DNA of 24,201 nt from JAZDMK01 sp043800975 (GTDB lineage Bacteria; Bacteroidota; Bacteroidia; Bacteroidales; JAHJDW01): positions 1 through 24,201 of the forward strand of contig JAZDMK010000328.1 in the NCBI GenBank assembly GCA_043800975.1, given 5' to 3'. Below, in pieces: positions 6,601 through 14,483 of this stretch. Each line of letters starts with the position of its first letter. Position 1 is the stretch's first letter. Both the position numbers and the translations under genes were made by a program. The notes beneath the pieces are model-generated. The model made no database searches. It was not told where the DNA came from and saw only the letters and a list, made by a program, of their open reading frames with translations.

Positions 6601-7491
6601 CTAAAGGCTGAATTTCTTTTTGGTATTCAGGTTGGAGCCATCTTCATAAACGGCAATTTCGTATTCTCCTTTGGGCCAGTTGATAACATTCAGCTCCATC
6701 GGATATGTATAGCTTCCGGGTCCATTGGCAGAAGCGGCAACCAGTGTTTTTACTATTTGGCCGAATTTATTTCTTACTTTAATACTGATAACTGAATTCT
6801 GTTTCAGATAATACTCGATCTCACCACTTACGCTTTCATGTTTTCCGGAAAAAGCCCTGGCTGTGTCACTCAGAAAGCTTGTGGTGTACCATGGGATTTC
6901 AATCCCTTTCAGTCCGGCTACAATTTTACGGAGTTTCAATGTTTCATCGGGTGTTGTGCCGCTTATGGAACTGATGTCGATATTGTCGGACATGCACCAT
7001 ACTGTGTGCTGAATAGCTCCGGGTGAATAGTTCCCAATGTTGATTGCTTCAGCCATTTTTACCCAGCTTGGCGGCGCCATGTATCCGATGCTAAACTTAT
7101 TGTCGGGCCCGGGTCCGCCTCTGTGTGCACAGCAGCAGAATCCATATCCCTTGATTTTTTTTGTTTCGCGGGGATACAAGCAAATCAAAGCTTCCTTTAC
7201 AATCAGGATATCCTGCTTGGTTGAATCGTCCGAGAGAATTCTGCGCCCTGGTTCAAGTCGTATAAACAAAGTATCTGAAGTAGTATTCTTCAGTTCAAAC
7301 TCAAGACAGTTTTCCGAATGACCGCCCATTCCTTTTATTTTTACGTTCAACGATTTTGACTGTGTAAAATCTGCGATCGATTTATAGCTGTCGTTTCTTA
7401 CAGAGATTTTGTTTACAGAAGATATGGAAACAATAGAAAAAACTGTCACAAATAGTGCAGTGATGACCAAAATTGAAAATGATTTTTTCAT
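6601..7491 (-). CDS. Hypothetical secreted protein, possible T9SS-like C-terminal domain
   Basis: I do not recognise a named family. The 296-residue product starts with a signal peptide or N-terminal anchor (MKKSFSILVITALFVTVFSIVSIS). The central part has a beta-rich segment (ENCLEFELKNTTSDTLFIRLEPGRRILSDD is split by turns), a KETKKIKGYGFCCC-like motif with three adjacent Cys, and HRGGPGPDNKFSIGYM. The last 70 or so residues (from ISIKVRNKFGQIVKTLV through WPKGEYEIAVYEDG to a terminal KKKFSL) look like an Ig-like FlgD-type or T9SS sorting domain: 'N..Gq.v', 'kG.Y...v', then a basic end. If so it is exported by T9SS. It diverges from the SAM-enzyme gene across a 179-base intergenic region. 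Confidence 0.78.
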   Translation of the reverse strand: MKKSFSILVITALFVTVFSIVSISSVNKISVRNDSYKSIADFTQSKSLNVKIKGMGGHSENCLEFELKNTTSDTLFIRLEPGRRILSDDSTKQDILIVKEALICLYPRETKKIKGYGFCCCAHRGGPGPDNKFSIGYMAPPSWVKMAEAINIGNYSPGAIQHTVWCMSDNIDISSISGTTPDETLKLRKIVAGLKGIEIPWYTTSFLSDTARAFSGKHESVSGEIEYYLKQNSVISIKVRNKFGQIVKTLVAASANGPGSYTYPMELNVINWPKGEYEIAVYEDGSNLNTKKKFSL

Positions 7492-7670
7492 AGCAGTTTC
7501 AGTATAAAATGAAATACAATGTAATGATAATTATAACGTCCTAAGTACTAATTTTAGTATTCAACGAAATTTTAAATCCTCTCTTTTCAAACCCTGATTG
7601 TTCATAAGTTTACTCTTCATACCTGACAGAGAATACATCCTTCTCTTAATTTTGACACATAAAATAAGCA
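7492..7670. other. Divergent intergenic region
   Basis: This 179-base AT-rich gap separates two divergently transcribed genes. It holds a TAATTTTG box for the plus-strand gene and a short inverted repeat TACTAATTTTAGTA at 7546-7559. I could not find a convincing promoter for the minus-strand gene or any RNA gene. Confidence 0.6.
7647..7654 (+). promoter_or_regulatory. Predicted -7 box for the SAM-enzyme gene
   Basis: TAATTTTG matches TAnnTTTG and lies 16 bases before the ATG at 7671. No TTG is seen at the usual -33 spacing, so this is half of the pattern only. Confidence 0.45.
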
Positions 7671-8450
7671 ATGCCGTTAATTACTCTTACAACCGATTGG
7701 GGAACGACCGATTTTTACTCGGGCGCTTTCAAAGGAATACTTCTGGATAAATGTCCGGATGTGCGCATTGTTGATATTACCCATCAGATTCCGCCTTTTG
7801 ACATTTTGCGTGCATCGTTTGTATTGCGTAACTGTTATAAGGCTTTTCCTAAAGGAACGATTCATATTGTTGATGTTAGTAAATATGATTATCAGCAGCC
7901 CGCTCAGCTTCCGATTGTAATTTCTGCGGAAGGATTTATCTTTATCGGGAGAAACAATGGTCTTTTTCCGATAACCCTGAACACTAAGCCTGACGGTGTT
8001 TTTAGCATTCAGGAAAAGAATGGAGAAAACGTTTCGATTGCTGTGTTGCTGGCTGAAACGGCTGCGCGTATAGTAAACGGGGAAGAACCTAAGCAGATGG
8101 GCGAGCCGGTTGAATGGTTTTTGAGGAAAGTAATTCAGCCCATCACCGATCAGAACAGTATTCATGGGAATGTAATTTATGTTGATGCGTATGGCAATGT
8201 AATTACTAATATCACCGAGGATATTTTTAAAGAAGTGGGTAAAGGCAGAAACTTTATTATTTATTTTAAACGTCCCGGTTATTACGATATCGATCACATC
8301 AGCCATCATTACAGCGATGTTGAGCCACCCGAACGTTTGGCTTTGTTTAACACGGCCGGTTTTCTGGAGATTGCATTGAACGAAGCCAAGGCCAGCACAC
8401 TCATGGGATTAAAAATTAACGACAGTATCATTGTTCAATTTGCATCTTAA
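7671..8450 (+). CDS. SAM hydroxide adenosyltransferase (DUF62) family protein
   Basis: This 259-residue cytoplasmic protein belongs to the family that splits S-adenosylmethionine with water/hydroxide to adenosine and methionine, and that also includes fluorinase and chlorinase. Landmarks are the N-terminal LTTDWGTTDFYSGAFKG (6-21) with the SAM-contacting Asp at 9, VDITHQIPPFDI (34-45), GTIHIVDV (62-69), RNNGLFPI (94-101) and IYVDAYGNVITNI (169-181). The usual VDPGVG...R motif after D68 is replaced by VDVSKYDYQ, 'PDNGLL' reads RNNGLF, and the FHGRD segment with the catalytic His is absent, so the known hydrolase activity is uncertain. Bacteroidota homologues seem to share such changes. It lies 41 bases upstream of gldF on the same strand; gldF also appears to have its own promoter. 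Confidence 0.9.
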   Translation: MPLITLTTDWGTTDFYSGAFKGILLDKCPDVRIVDITHQIPPFDILRASFVLRNCYKAFPKGTIHIVDVSKYDYQQPAQLPIVISAEGFIFIGRNNGLFPITLNTKPDGVFSIQEKNGENVSIAVLLAETAARIVNGEEPKQMGEPVEWFLRKVIQPITDQNSIHGNVIYVDAYGNVITNITEDIFKEVGKGRNFIIYFKRPGYYDIDHISHHYSDVEPPERLALFNTAGFLEIALNEAKASTLMGLKINDSIIVQFAS

Positions 8451-8465
8451 TAACCTAAAAAAAAT

Positions 8466-8473
8466 TAACTTTG
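8466..8473 (+). promoter_or_regulatory. Predicted -7 box for gldF
   Basis: TAACTTTG (followed by CA) matches TAnnTTTG and lies 18 bases before the gldF ATG. A TTTG at 8439-8442 is 23 bases upstream, slightly more than the usual spacing. It suggests that gldF-gldG-DUF4340 can be transcribed without the SAM-enzyme gene. Confidence 0.5.
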
Positions 8474-8491
8474 CAGCCCTAATAAATTATT

Positions 8492-9223
8492 ATGTACACG
8501 TTATTAAAAAAGGAAATCAACACCTTTCTGGGTTCTCTGATCGGATACATCGCAGTGATTGTATTCCTCTTGATCAACGGGCTTTTCTTGTGGGTGTTCC
8601 CGTTGGATTTTAATATCCTGAACGGAGGCTTTGCCAACATCGACGGATTGTTTATGCTTGCGCCCTGGGTGTTTCTTTTTCTCATTCCGGCCATTACCAT
8701 GCGCTCGTTTGCAGATGAAAAGAAAGTTGGAACGCTTGAGATTCTTATGACAAAACCCCTTTCCGATTTGCAGGTAATCCTTGCGAAATATCTGGCCGGA
8801 TTAATTTTGGTTCTGTTCTCACTTGTGCCAACACTGATTTTCTTTATTTCAGTCTATCAGATGGGTGATCCTGTTGGAAACATTGATATGGGCGGCACAT
8901 GGGGTTCTTATATTGGCCTTTTATTTCTGGGCGGAGCATTTGTGTCAATTGGAATTTTTTCTTCTTCACTCACCGATAATCAAATTGTAGCATTTATTCT
9001 TTCGGTCTTCTTATGCGGTTTTGTATACATAGGTTTTGATTTTATTTATGGTCTGGATTTATTTGGTCGATTCGATCTCTTTATTAAGGATCTCGGAATT
9101 AATTCTCATTACACTTCGATCAGCCGTGGTGTAATTGATTCACGCGACTTACTATATTTCTTAAGTCTGATCACCTTTTTTGTTTTACTGACAAAGGTTT
9201 CAGTTCAAAGTCGCAAATGGTAG
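8492..9223 (+). CDS. gldF: Gliding motility ABC transporter permease GldF
   Basis: This 243-residue, six-helix ABC-2 permease starts YTLLKKEINTFLGSLIGYIAV, followed by GLFLWVFPLDFNILNGGFANI and the cytoplasmic coupling segment MRSFADEKKVGTLEILMTKPL. These are hallmarks of GldF and of the related GldF/NosY-type permeases. In Flavobacterium johnsoniae GldA, GldF and GldG form an ABC complex needed for gliding; in non-gliding members the complex still occurs and its cargo is unknown. gldG follows after 12 bases, with a Shine-Dalgarno sequence overlapping the gldF stop codon. No gldA lies in the window, as is common when the ATPase is encoded elsewhere. Length agrees with the family (about 240 residues). 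Confidence 0.95.
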   Translation: MYTLLKKEINTFLGSLIGYIAVIVFLLINGLFLWVFPLDFNILNGGFANIDGLFMLAPWVFLFLIPAITMRSFADEKKVGTLEILMTKPLSDLQVILAKYLAGLILVLFSLVPTLIFFISVYQMGDPVGNIDMGGTWGSYIGLLFLGGAFVSIGIFSSSLTDNQIVAFILSVFLCGFVYIGFDFIYGLDLFGRFDLFIKDLGINSHYTSISRGVIDSRDLLYFLSLITFFVLLTKVSVQSRKW

Positions 9224-9227
9224 GAGG
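9222..9227 (+). promoter_or_regulatory. Strong Shine-Dalgarno for gldG
   Basis: AGGAGG overlaps the TAG stop of gldF and lies 8 bases before the gldG ATG at 9236. Such a full SD is rare in Bacteroidota, whose genes mostly lack one, so it stands out among starts here and suggests reinitiation or coupling from gldF. Confidence 0.7.
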
Positions 9228-9235
9228 GAGATGAT

Positions 9236-10942
9236 ATGAAAAACAAAAAAAGAGAAGTACGCAAACAAAATCTTACCGAACTGATCGTAGGTCTGGCAAT
9301 AATTTTTGTAGTTAATTTTATTGCAGCCAGTTATTTTTTCCGGCTTGATCTAACGCAGGAAAAACGCTATACACTTTCGCAGACAACGAAAGAACTGATT
9401 CGGAAAATTGATGATGTTGTTTATATCAGGGTTTATCTGGAAGGTGAATTTCCTGCCGGCTTTAAACGCCTGCGCAATGAAACGAGAGAAATGCTGAATC
9501 AATTCCGAGCTTATTCTAACTACATCGAATTTGAATTTATCGATCCTTCAACAAATAAAGATAAAAATGCACGGAATGATACTTATAAGCAGTTGATGGA
9601 TGACGGGCTTGAGCCCACACAACTTCAGGTGAATGAAGACAAAGGTGGCACATCGCAACAGATCGTTTTTCCCGGAGCGATAGTTACTTATCATAACAGA
9701 AAGGTTCCTGTACAGTTATTGCAGGCACAGATCAACGTGCAACCTGATCAGGTTTTAAACAATTCTATTCAGCAACTGGAGTATCAGTTTGCTTTTGCAA
9801 TCCGAAAACTGATTGAACCAGCAAAAATGAAAGTCGCATTCATTGAAGGCCACGGTGAGTTGGATGAATACGAAACTGCAGATATTACGAAGGAATTAAA
9901 AGAGTTTTATGTAGTAGACCGTATTACTCTAAACGGGCAGTTAAATGCACTGAAGGGATACAAATGCATCATAATAGCAAAACCCGATTCTGCTTACAAT
10001 GAAAAAGATAAATTTATCATCGATCAGTTTATCATGAAAGGTGGAAAAGTACTTTGGTGTATTGATCGCGTTGTTGCTGAAATGGATAGCTTGCGTGCGA
10101 ATGACCAAACTGTAACGATTCCTTTGGATGCAAATCTGGATGATATGTTATTCCGCTATGGTGCGCGTGTTAATCCAAATCTCATTCAGGACATGCAGGC
10201 TTTGCCAATTCCGATTGTTACAGGTTACTTAGGAAAACAGCCTCAGACACAGTTTATGCCATGGTACTATTTCCCCTGTGCGAACCCGTTCGGAGAACAC
10301 CCGATTGTGAAAAATATGAATGCAGTATTGTTTCAGTTTGCAAGCACTGTAGATACGGTTTCAGTGAAAGAAGTAAAGAAAACATTTCTGCTTAAGTCAT
10401 CGAAGTTCTCAAAAGTAGTACCATCACCGGGTGGGATATCTCTTGATATCATGAAGAAACAGCCGGATGAACGAACTTTCAAAATGAAATTTTTACCAAT
10501 GGCTGTATTGCTGGAAGGTACTTTTACATCAGCATATAAAAACAGATTGCTTGATACGCTTGCAAAAAGCAAAGAAATTAATTTCGTTGACAAGAGCAAA
10601 TTTAACAGAATGATTGTAGTAGGAGATGGGGATGTTATTCGCAATCAGGTTAAATGGAACGGTGAAAAAATGACGGTTTTCCCACTCGGATATGATCGCT
10701 TTACACAAGAAACATTTGGGAATAAAAATTTTATTCTGAATGCTATTGATTATCTCTGCGATGATTCCGGCCTGATTGAAGTCAGAAACCGGGAAGTTAA
10801 AATGCGTCCGCTCGATCGTCAGCAAATTAAAAACACTACGTATTGGCAAATGATTAATATTGCGCTTCCCGCATTACTCGTTGCCTTGTTTGGAATCTTC
10901 CACAATTACATGCGTGGAAGAAAATTCCGCGTTCATCCCTAA
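9236..10942 (+). CDS. gldG: Gliding motility-associated ABC auxiliary protein GldG
   Basis: This 568-residue protein has one N-terminal membrane helix (about 16-35), a large extracytoplasmic domain and a C-terminal helix (about 540-558) ending in a basic tail (MRGRKFRVHP). The family signature FFRLDLTQEKRYTLSQTTK (34-52) follows the first helix, as in GldG and other ABC_transp_aux proteins. MKVAFIEGHGELDEYE (about 198-213) opens the second subdomain, and GGKVLWCIDRV is also typical. GldG is the auxiliary subunit of the GldA/F/G ABC complex. The gene lies between gldF (12 bases) and the DUF4340 gene (11 bases), so all three are almost certainly one transcript. Length fits the family. Confidence 0.95.
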   Translation: MKNKKREVRKQNLTELIVGLAIIFVVNFIAASYFFRLDLTQEKRYTLSQTTKELIRKIDDVVYIRVYLEGEFPAGFKRLRNETREMLNQFRAYSNYIEFEFIDPSTNKDKNARNDTYKQLMDDGLEPTQLQVNEDKGGTSQQIVFPGAIVTYHNRKVPVQLLQAQINVQPDQVLNNSIQQLEYQFAFAIRKLIEPAKMKVAFIEGHGELDEYETADITKELKEFYVVDRITLNGQLNALKGYKCIIIAKPDSAYNEKDKFIIDQFIMKGGKVLWCIDRVVAEMDSLRANDQTVTIPLDANLDDMLFRYGARVNPNLIQDMQALPIPIVTGYLGKQPQTQFMPWYYFPCANPFGEHPIVKNMNAVLFQFASTVDTVSVKEVKKTFLLKSSKFSKVVPSPGGISLDIMKKQPDERTFKMKFLPMAVLLEGTFTSAYKNRLLDTLAKSKEINFVDKSKFNRMIVVGDGDVIRNQVKWNGEKMTVFPLGYDRFTQETFGNKNFILNAIDYLCDDSGLIEVRNREVKMRPLDRQQIKNTTYWQMINIALPALLVALFGIFHNYMRGRKFRVHP

Positions 10943-10953
10943 TCTACGTTCCT

Positions 10954-12018
10954 ATGAAAAAGAAATTTTATCTGATCATTTTACTTGTTCTGCTTGCCAT
11001 TGCAGCTTACGTTTTTTTTACAAACAGAAGTGGAACAATCAACAGCAACGAGAAGGATTTTGCAGTTACTGATACGGCATCGGTAGTAAAGATATTTCTT
11101 GCAGATAAATCGAATCATCAATCTTTGCTGGAGCGCACAGATAATGGATGGTCACTGAATGGGAAGTTCAAAGCACGTGATGATCTCATCAAGGTTTTGT
11201 TATCCACAATTCATGATGTCACTGTTATTGCTCCTGTAAGCAACAATGCATATAATAATGTCATTCGGGATATTGCTGCAACCGGAACCAAGGTTGAAAT
11301 TTATTACCGTTCTTGGTGGATAGATATTTTTGGAATTAAATTATTCAGAATAACAAAGAAGAAAGTTTATTACGTTGGCAGTCCTACGCAGGATCATCTG
11401 GGAACAGAAATGCTTATTGAGAATTCGAATATGGCATTTGTTAATTATGTTCCCGGTCACAGGGGTTTTCTTTCCCAACAATACACCCCTCTTGAAACCG
11501 ATTGGCGCGACAGAACTATTTGTAGTTATTATGTTCCCGAGATTGCCAGCCTTAGCGTGAAACAATCAGAGTTTCCCAACGAATCCTATCAGATTGAAAG
11601 CGTTTCAGAAAAACAATTTAAGCTTCAATCTCTTGATGGCAGAAGTGTTCCGAATTATGACACAACTGCAGTTTTAGGTGCATTATCTTCATTTTACCGA
11701 CTTTGTTTTGAGGAATTTGTTCAGGATTTTCCCAAAAAGAAATTAGATTCAATTCTTCAGTCAAAGCCATGTTTTGACATTTCTTTAAAAGACAAAAAAG
11801 GAAAAATTACCAGAATTGTAACTTACCGTAGAAACAACCCGTTAGGAAATATTGATATGGAAGGCAATCCATGGCCCTATGACCCGGATCGTCTGTTTGC
11901 ACAGATAAATGGTGGAAAGGACTTTGTCATTATTCAATATTTCGTTTTTGATAAAATTTTCAAAAAACTTTCTGATTTTATTCCGCCTCCTCCGGATAAG
12001 GTAAGGGTTGTTTATTAA
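10954..12018 (+). CDS. DUF4340 domain-containing protein, GldG partner
   Basis: This 354-residue protein has a single N-terminal membrane helix (KKFYLIILLVLLAIAAYVFF, about 3-22) and an extracytoplasmic region. The first half fits DUF4340: KDFAVTDTASVVKIFLADK, a short-chain test 'LLERTDNGWSLNGKFKARDDLIKVLL', and later KKVYYVGSPTQDHLGTEMLI. In many bacteria DUF4340 proteins are encoded next to GldF/GldG-type transporters, and here the gene begins 11 bases after gldG, so it is probably a third exported component of the same complex. Its molecular role is unknown. It ends with a Pro-rich tail (FIPPPPDKVRVVY). There is a 69-base gap to dnaN, which has its own -7 box. Confidence 0.85.
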   Translation: MKKKFYLIILLVLLAIAAYVFFTNRSGTINSNEKDFAVTDTASVVKIFLADKSNHQSLLERTDNGWSLNGKFKARDDLIKVLLSTIHDVTVIAPVSNNAYNNVIRDIAATGTKVEIYYRSWWIDIFGIKLFRITKKKVYYVGSPTQDHLGTEMLIENSNMAFVNYVPGHRGFLSQQYTPLETDWRDRTICSYYVPEIASLSVKQSEFPNESYQIESVSEKQFKLQSLDGRSVPNYDTTAVLGALSSFYRLCFEEFVQDFPKKKLDSILQSKPCFDISLKDKKGKITRIVTYRRNNPLGNIDMEGNPWPYDPDRLFAQINGGKDFVIIQYFVFDKIFKKLSDFIPPPPDKVRVVY

Positions 12019-12057
12019 GTGTTAAAAAAACACCTGTAACAATTCGGGAAATAAATC

Positions 12058-12065
12058 TATCTTTG
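12058..12065 (+). promoter_or_regulatory. Predicted -7 box for dnaN
   Basis: TATCTTTG (followed by CA) matches TAnnTTTG, 22 bases before the dnaN ATG at 12088. A -33 TTG is not evident. It suggests dnaN is transcribed independently of the gldFG genes upstream. Confidence 0.5.
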
Positions 12066-12087
12066 CATTTCTTAAAATGATACTACT

Positions 12088-13209
12088 ATGAACTTTATCG
12101 TATCCAGCAGCGTTTTGCTGAAACAGTTACAATCATTGAGTGGTGTAATTAACACCAACCATACATTGCCCATTTTATCTAACTTTTTGTTTGAAGTGAA
12201 CAAAAACGAGTTGGTTATTACAGCAACGGATCTTGACACTACAATGAGTGCGTTAATTGCAGTTACTTCGAAAGAAAAAGGCTCTGTTGCCATTCCTTCT
12301 AAAATTCTGCTTGATACCCTTAAAACACTGCCTCCTGATATTCCCCTTGCCTTCACTATTGATGCATCTTTTGGAATTGATATTTCAGCCGGCGAAGGAA
12401 AGTATCGCGTTGCAGGTCAGAATGCAAATGAATTCCCTAAAAGACCCGTTGTTGAAGGCGGATCTTCATTGGAAATGAAATCCGACATTCTGGAATCAGC
12501 CATCAGTAAAACATTGTTTGCTACCGGTAATGATGAGCTTCGTCCTGTAATGTCAGGTGTGTTTTGTCAACTTAGTCCGGAAAGCATTATGTTTGTTGCA
12601 ACCGACGCTCATAAGCTTGTTCGTTATACCAGGACTGATGTTAAATCAGGTGCAGCTAAATCATTTATTATTCCAAAGAAACCTTTGATTCAGCTTCGCA
12701 ATGTACTTGGAACAATTGATACAGTTGTGAAAATTGAGTATAACGAATCAATGGCTTTCTTTTCATTTGAAAATATTGAATTGGTTTGTCGTCTGATTGA
12801 AGGGAAATATCCTAATTACGAAGCTGTTATTCCCAAGGAAAACCCAAATAAACTTCTGATAGATCGCACGATTTTCATGAACTCGCTCAAGCGTGTTTCT
12901 ATTTTTTCAAATCAGTCGACTCATCAGGTACGCTTGAAAATTGCAGGCAATGAACTTACGCTTTCTGCTGAAGACATTGACTATGCTAATTCAGCAAACG
13001 AAAGACTGACCTGTCAATATGATGGTAATTATATGGAAATTGGATTCAATTCAAAATTCCTGTACGAAATGCTTACAAACATTGATACCGTTACGGTTTC
13101 TTTAGAAATGTCTGCTCCAAACAGAGCCGGAATTTTAATTCCTGCAGACAATGAAAATAAAGAAGAGGATATCCTAATGTTGGTGATGCCAGTGATGTTA
13201 AATCAGTAA
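12088..13209 (+). CDS. dnaN: DNA polymerase III subunit beta (sliding clamp)
   Basis: This 373-residue protein is the ring-shaped processivity factor that holds DNA polymerase III on DNA and recruits repair and replication partners. It starts MNFIVSSSVLLKQLQSLSGVI, and shows TLPILSNFLFEV (about 26-37), ELVITATDLDTTM, the central FATGNDELRPVMSGVFCQL and TDAHKLVRY segments, the third-domain start SLKRVSIFSNQSTHQVRLKI, and the conserved C-terminal end (VMPVMLNQ), where most bacterial clamps end 'MPMRL'. Three clamp domains fit the length (family about 366-375). An earlier ATG at 12077 hits a stop after four codons, so 12088 is the start. The gene is followed by a hairpin terminator and is not linked here to dnaA or recF. 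Confidence 0.97.
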   Translation: MNFIVSSSVLLKQLQSLSGVINTNHTLPILSNFLFEVNKNELVITATDLDTTMSALIAVTSKEKGSVAIPSKILLDTLKTLPPDIPLAFTIDASFGIDISAGEGKYRVAGQNANEFPKRPVVEGGSSLEMKSDILESAISKTLFATGNDELRPVMSGVFCQLSPESIMFVATDAHKLVRYTRTDVKSGAAKSFIIPKKPLIQLRNVLGTIDTVVKIEYNESMAFFSFENIELVCRLIEGKYPNYEAVIPKENPNKLLIDRTIFMNSLKRVSIFSNQSTHQVRLKIAGNELTLSAEDIDYANSANERLTCQYDGNYMEIGFNSKFLYEMLTNIDTVTVSLEMSAPNRAGILIPADNENKEEDILMLVMPVMLNQ

Positions 13210-13227
13210 AAAATAAAATTATTCTGT

Positions 13228-13260
13228 AGCCCGTTCAATATAAGTGGACGGGCTTTTTTT
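13228..13260 (+). terminator. Rho-independent terminator after dnaN
   Basis: A 9-base stem (AGCCCGTTC at 13228-13236 pairing with GGACGGGCT at 13246-13254, one G-U pair) with a 9-base loop is followed by seven T. It ends the dnaN transcript 18 bases after the stop codon. The converging phospholipase D gene ends directly beside it; on the opposite strand the trailing sequence is only loosely T-rich. Confidence 0.85.
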
Positions 13261-14437
13261 ATTCCTTCAATTTGTTTTTGCCAACTGGTTTTGTTGAAAA
13301 ATATACGGCAATCAACATAGATATCCGCGTTAGCTGATAGCTTACCCAATAAAGAATACGATTGTACCAGTAGGTTCTTTTTTTGAAATCTTCATGTATA
13401 ACCGTATCACAATCAGATTCAATGATAGAATTTATTTTTTTTGAAAAGTCATTTGCAAATCCAGTACTTAAAATATCTAGATTTAGCTCAATACTACCAT
13501 AAATACTCAAATAATTCAGATTAAATGAACCTACTGTTGACCAGGTTTTATCAATTACAGCAACCTTTCCGTGAACATTTGAGTTTTTGTATTCATGAAT
13601 TTTAATATTGTTTCTTAGCATCCATGCATACAGAAATCGTGTTGCATAATGAACTAACTTAACATCTGAACTTTTTGCAAGTACAATGTGGATATCAACT
13701 CCCCGTGCTGAAGCCCTTCGCAGTAAATTGCGGAATTGTCTTCCTGGTAGAAAATAAGCGGCAACCATGACAATACTTTTGTTTGCTGTACGGAAGGCCT
13801 GACGGTAGCTGCGTGAAATTTTACTTTTATGTCTGAGCCAGTCGTTTTCACGAACGCGAACTAAAAACTTGCGTCCGGTTCTGGTTTTATGCTTTTGTCG
13901 CGATCTGTTTCCGATACTTCGTTTCCAGATGCGATTACAGATATCATCTAGTTCGGCTGCAATATTGCCATGAACATAAACCGCAAAATCAAGCCAGCCT
14001 TTATGTGTAGGCGTATCACGGTATTTGTCGGCAATATTGATTCCGCCTACCAAAGCTTCTTTTGAATCTGCAACTGCAATTTTGTGGTGAAGTCTTCGGC
14101 CAAGGCTGACAGAACGAAAGTTCATTACAGGTGAAAAACTGCGAAAGTTAATCCCGGCATCTTTCATTTCTTTAATGACTTTCCGTGAAAGATGATTTGT
14201 TCCAAATGAATCAACAAGGATGTATGTGCGAACACCTCTGGAGGCAGCGTCTTTAAGAGCTTTAATTATTTTTTTTCCTGTAAAATCGTTTTCGAAAATA
14301 TAAGTTTGTAGCTGAAATGTGTGTTCAGCTCTATTAATGATTTCTTCAAGCAGATCGAAAAACGAATTTCCGTCACTGATAAGCTTTACATTATCAGTGA
14401 ATGTGTATTTTTCATATTCCGGCCAACCCTTGAGCAT
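13259..14437 (-). CDS. Phospholipase D-like protein, ClsB-type cardiolipin synthase candidate
   Basis: This 392-residue protein has two HKD motifs: H117-K119-D124 in HHKIAVADSKEALVGG and H289-K291-D296 in NVHGKVAVIDKTWSTVGSFN. They form the two halves of a phospholipase D active site, here most likely for transfer of a phosphatidyl group in cardiolipin synthesis. It lacks the two N-terminal membrane helices of ClsA-type synthases and is close to the ClsB length, with a basic middle (about 174-215) and a weak hydrophobic stretch near the C-terminus (about 362-382) that may hold it to the membrane. The start ATG lies 46 bases after pckA, so it may share the pckA transcript. A nuclease activity is the alternative, but the paired motifs and length favour a lipid enzyme. 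Confidence 0.88.
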   Translation of the reverse strand: MLKGWPEYEKYTFTDNVKLISDGNSFFDLLEEIINRAEHTFQLQTYIFENDFTGKKIIKALKDAASRGVRTYILVDSFGTNHLSRKVIKEMKDAGINFRSFSPVMNFRSVSLGRRLHHKIAVADSKEALVGGINIADKYRDTPTHKGWLDFAVYVHGNIAAELDDICNRIWKRSIGNRSRQKHKTRTGRKFLVRVRENDWLRHKSKISRSYRQAFRTANKSIVMVAAYFLPGRQFRNLLRRASARGVDIHIVLAKSSDVKLVHYATRFLYAWMLRNNIKIHEYKNSNVHGKVAVIDKTWSTVGSFNLNYLSIYGSIELNLDILSTGFANDFSKKINSIIESDCDTVIHEDFKKRTYWYNRILYWVSYQLTRISMLIAVYFSTKPVGKNKLKE

Positions 14438-14483
14438 ATATGCTTAAAAGCAGTAAAGTTAATGAAAAGAGGTAAGAAAAACG

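Noticed and set aside
7546..7559. Inverted repeat TACTAATTTTAGTA in the divergent intergenic region as an operator
   Set aside because: It is short and AT-rich in an AT-rich gap, and it has no clear relation to a promoter on either strand.
7677..8309. A 210-codon open frame antisense to the SAM-enzyme gene
   Set aside because: It lies wholly within a well-recognised family gene, its protein has no domain or signal pattern, and such shadows are common in AT-rich coding DNA.
14433..14444. Palindrome AGCATATATGCT over the start of the phospholipase D gene
   Set aside because: A 12-base AT-rich palindrome is expected by chance in a sequence of this length.
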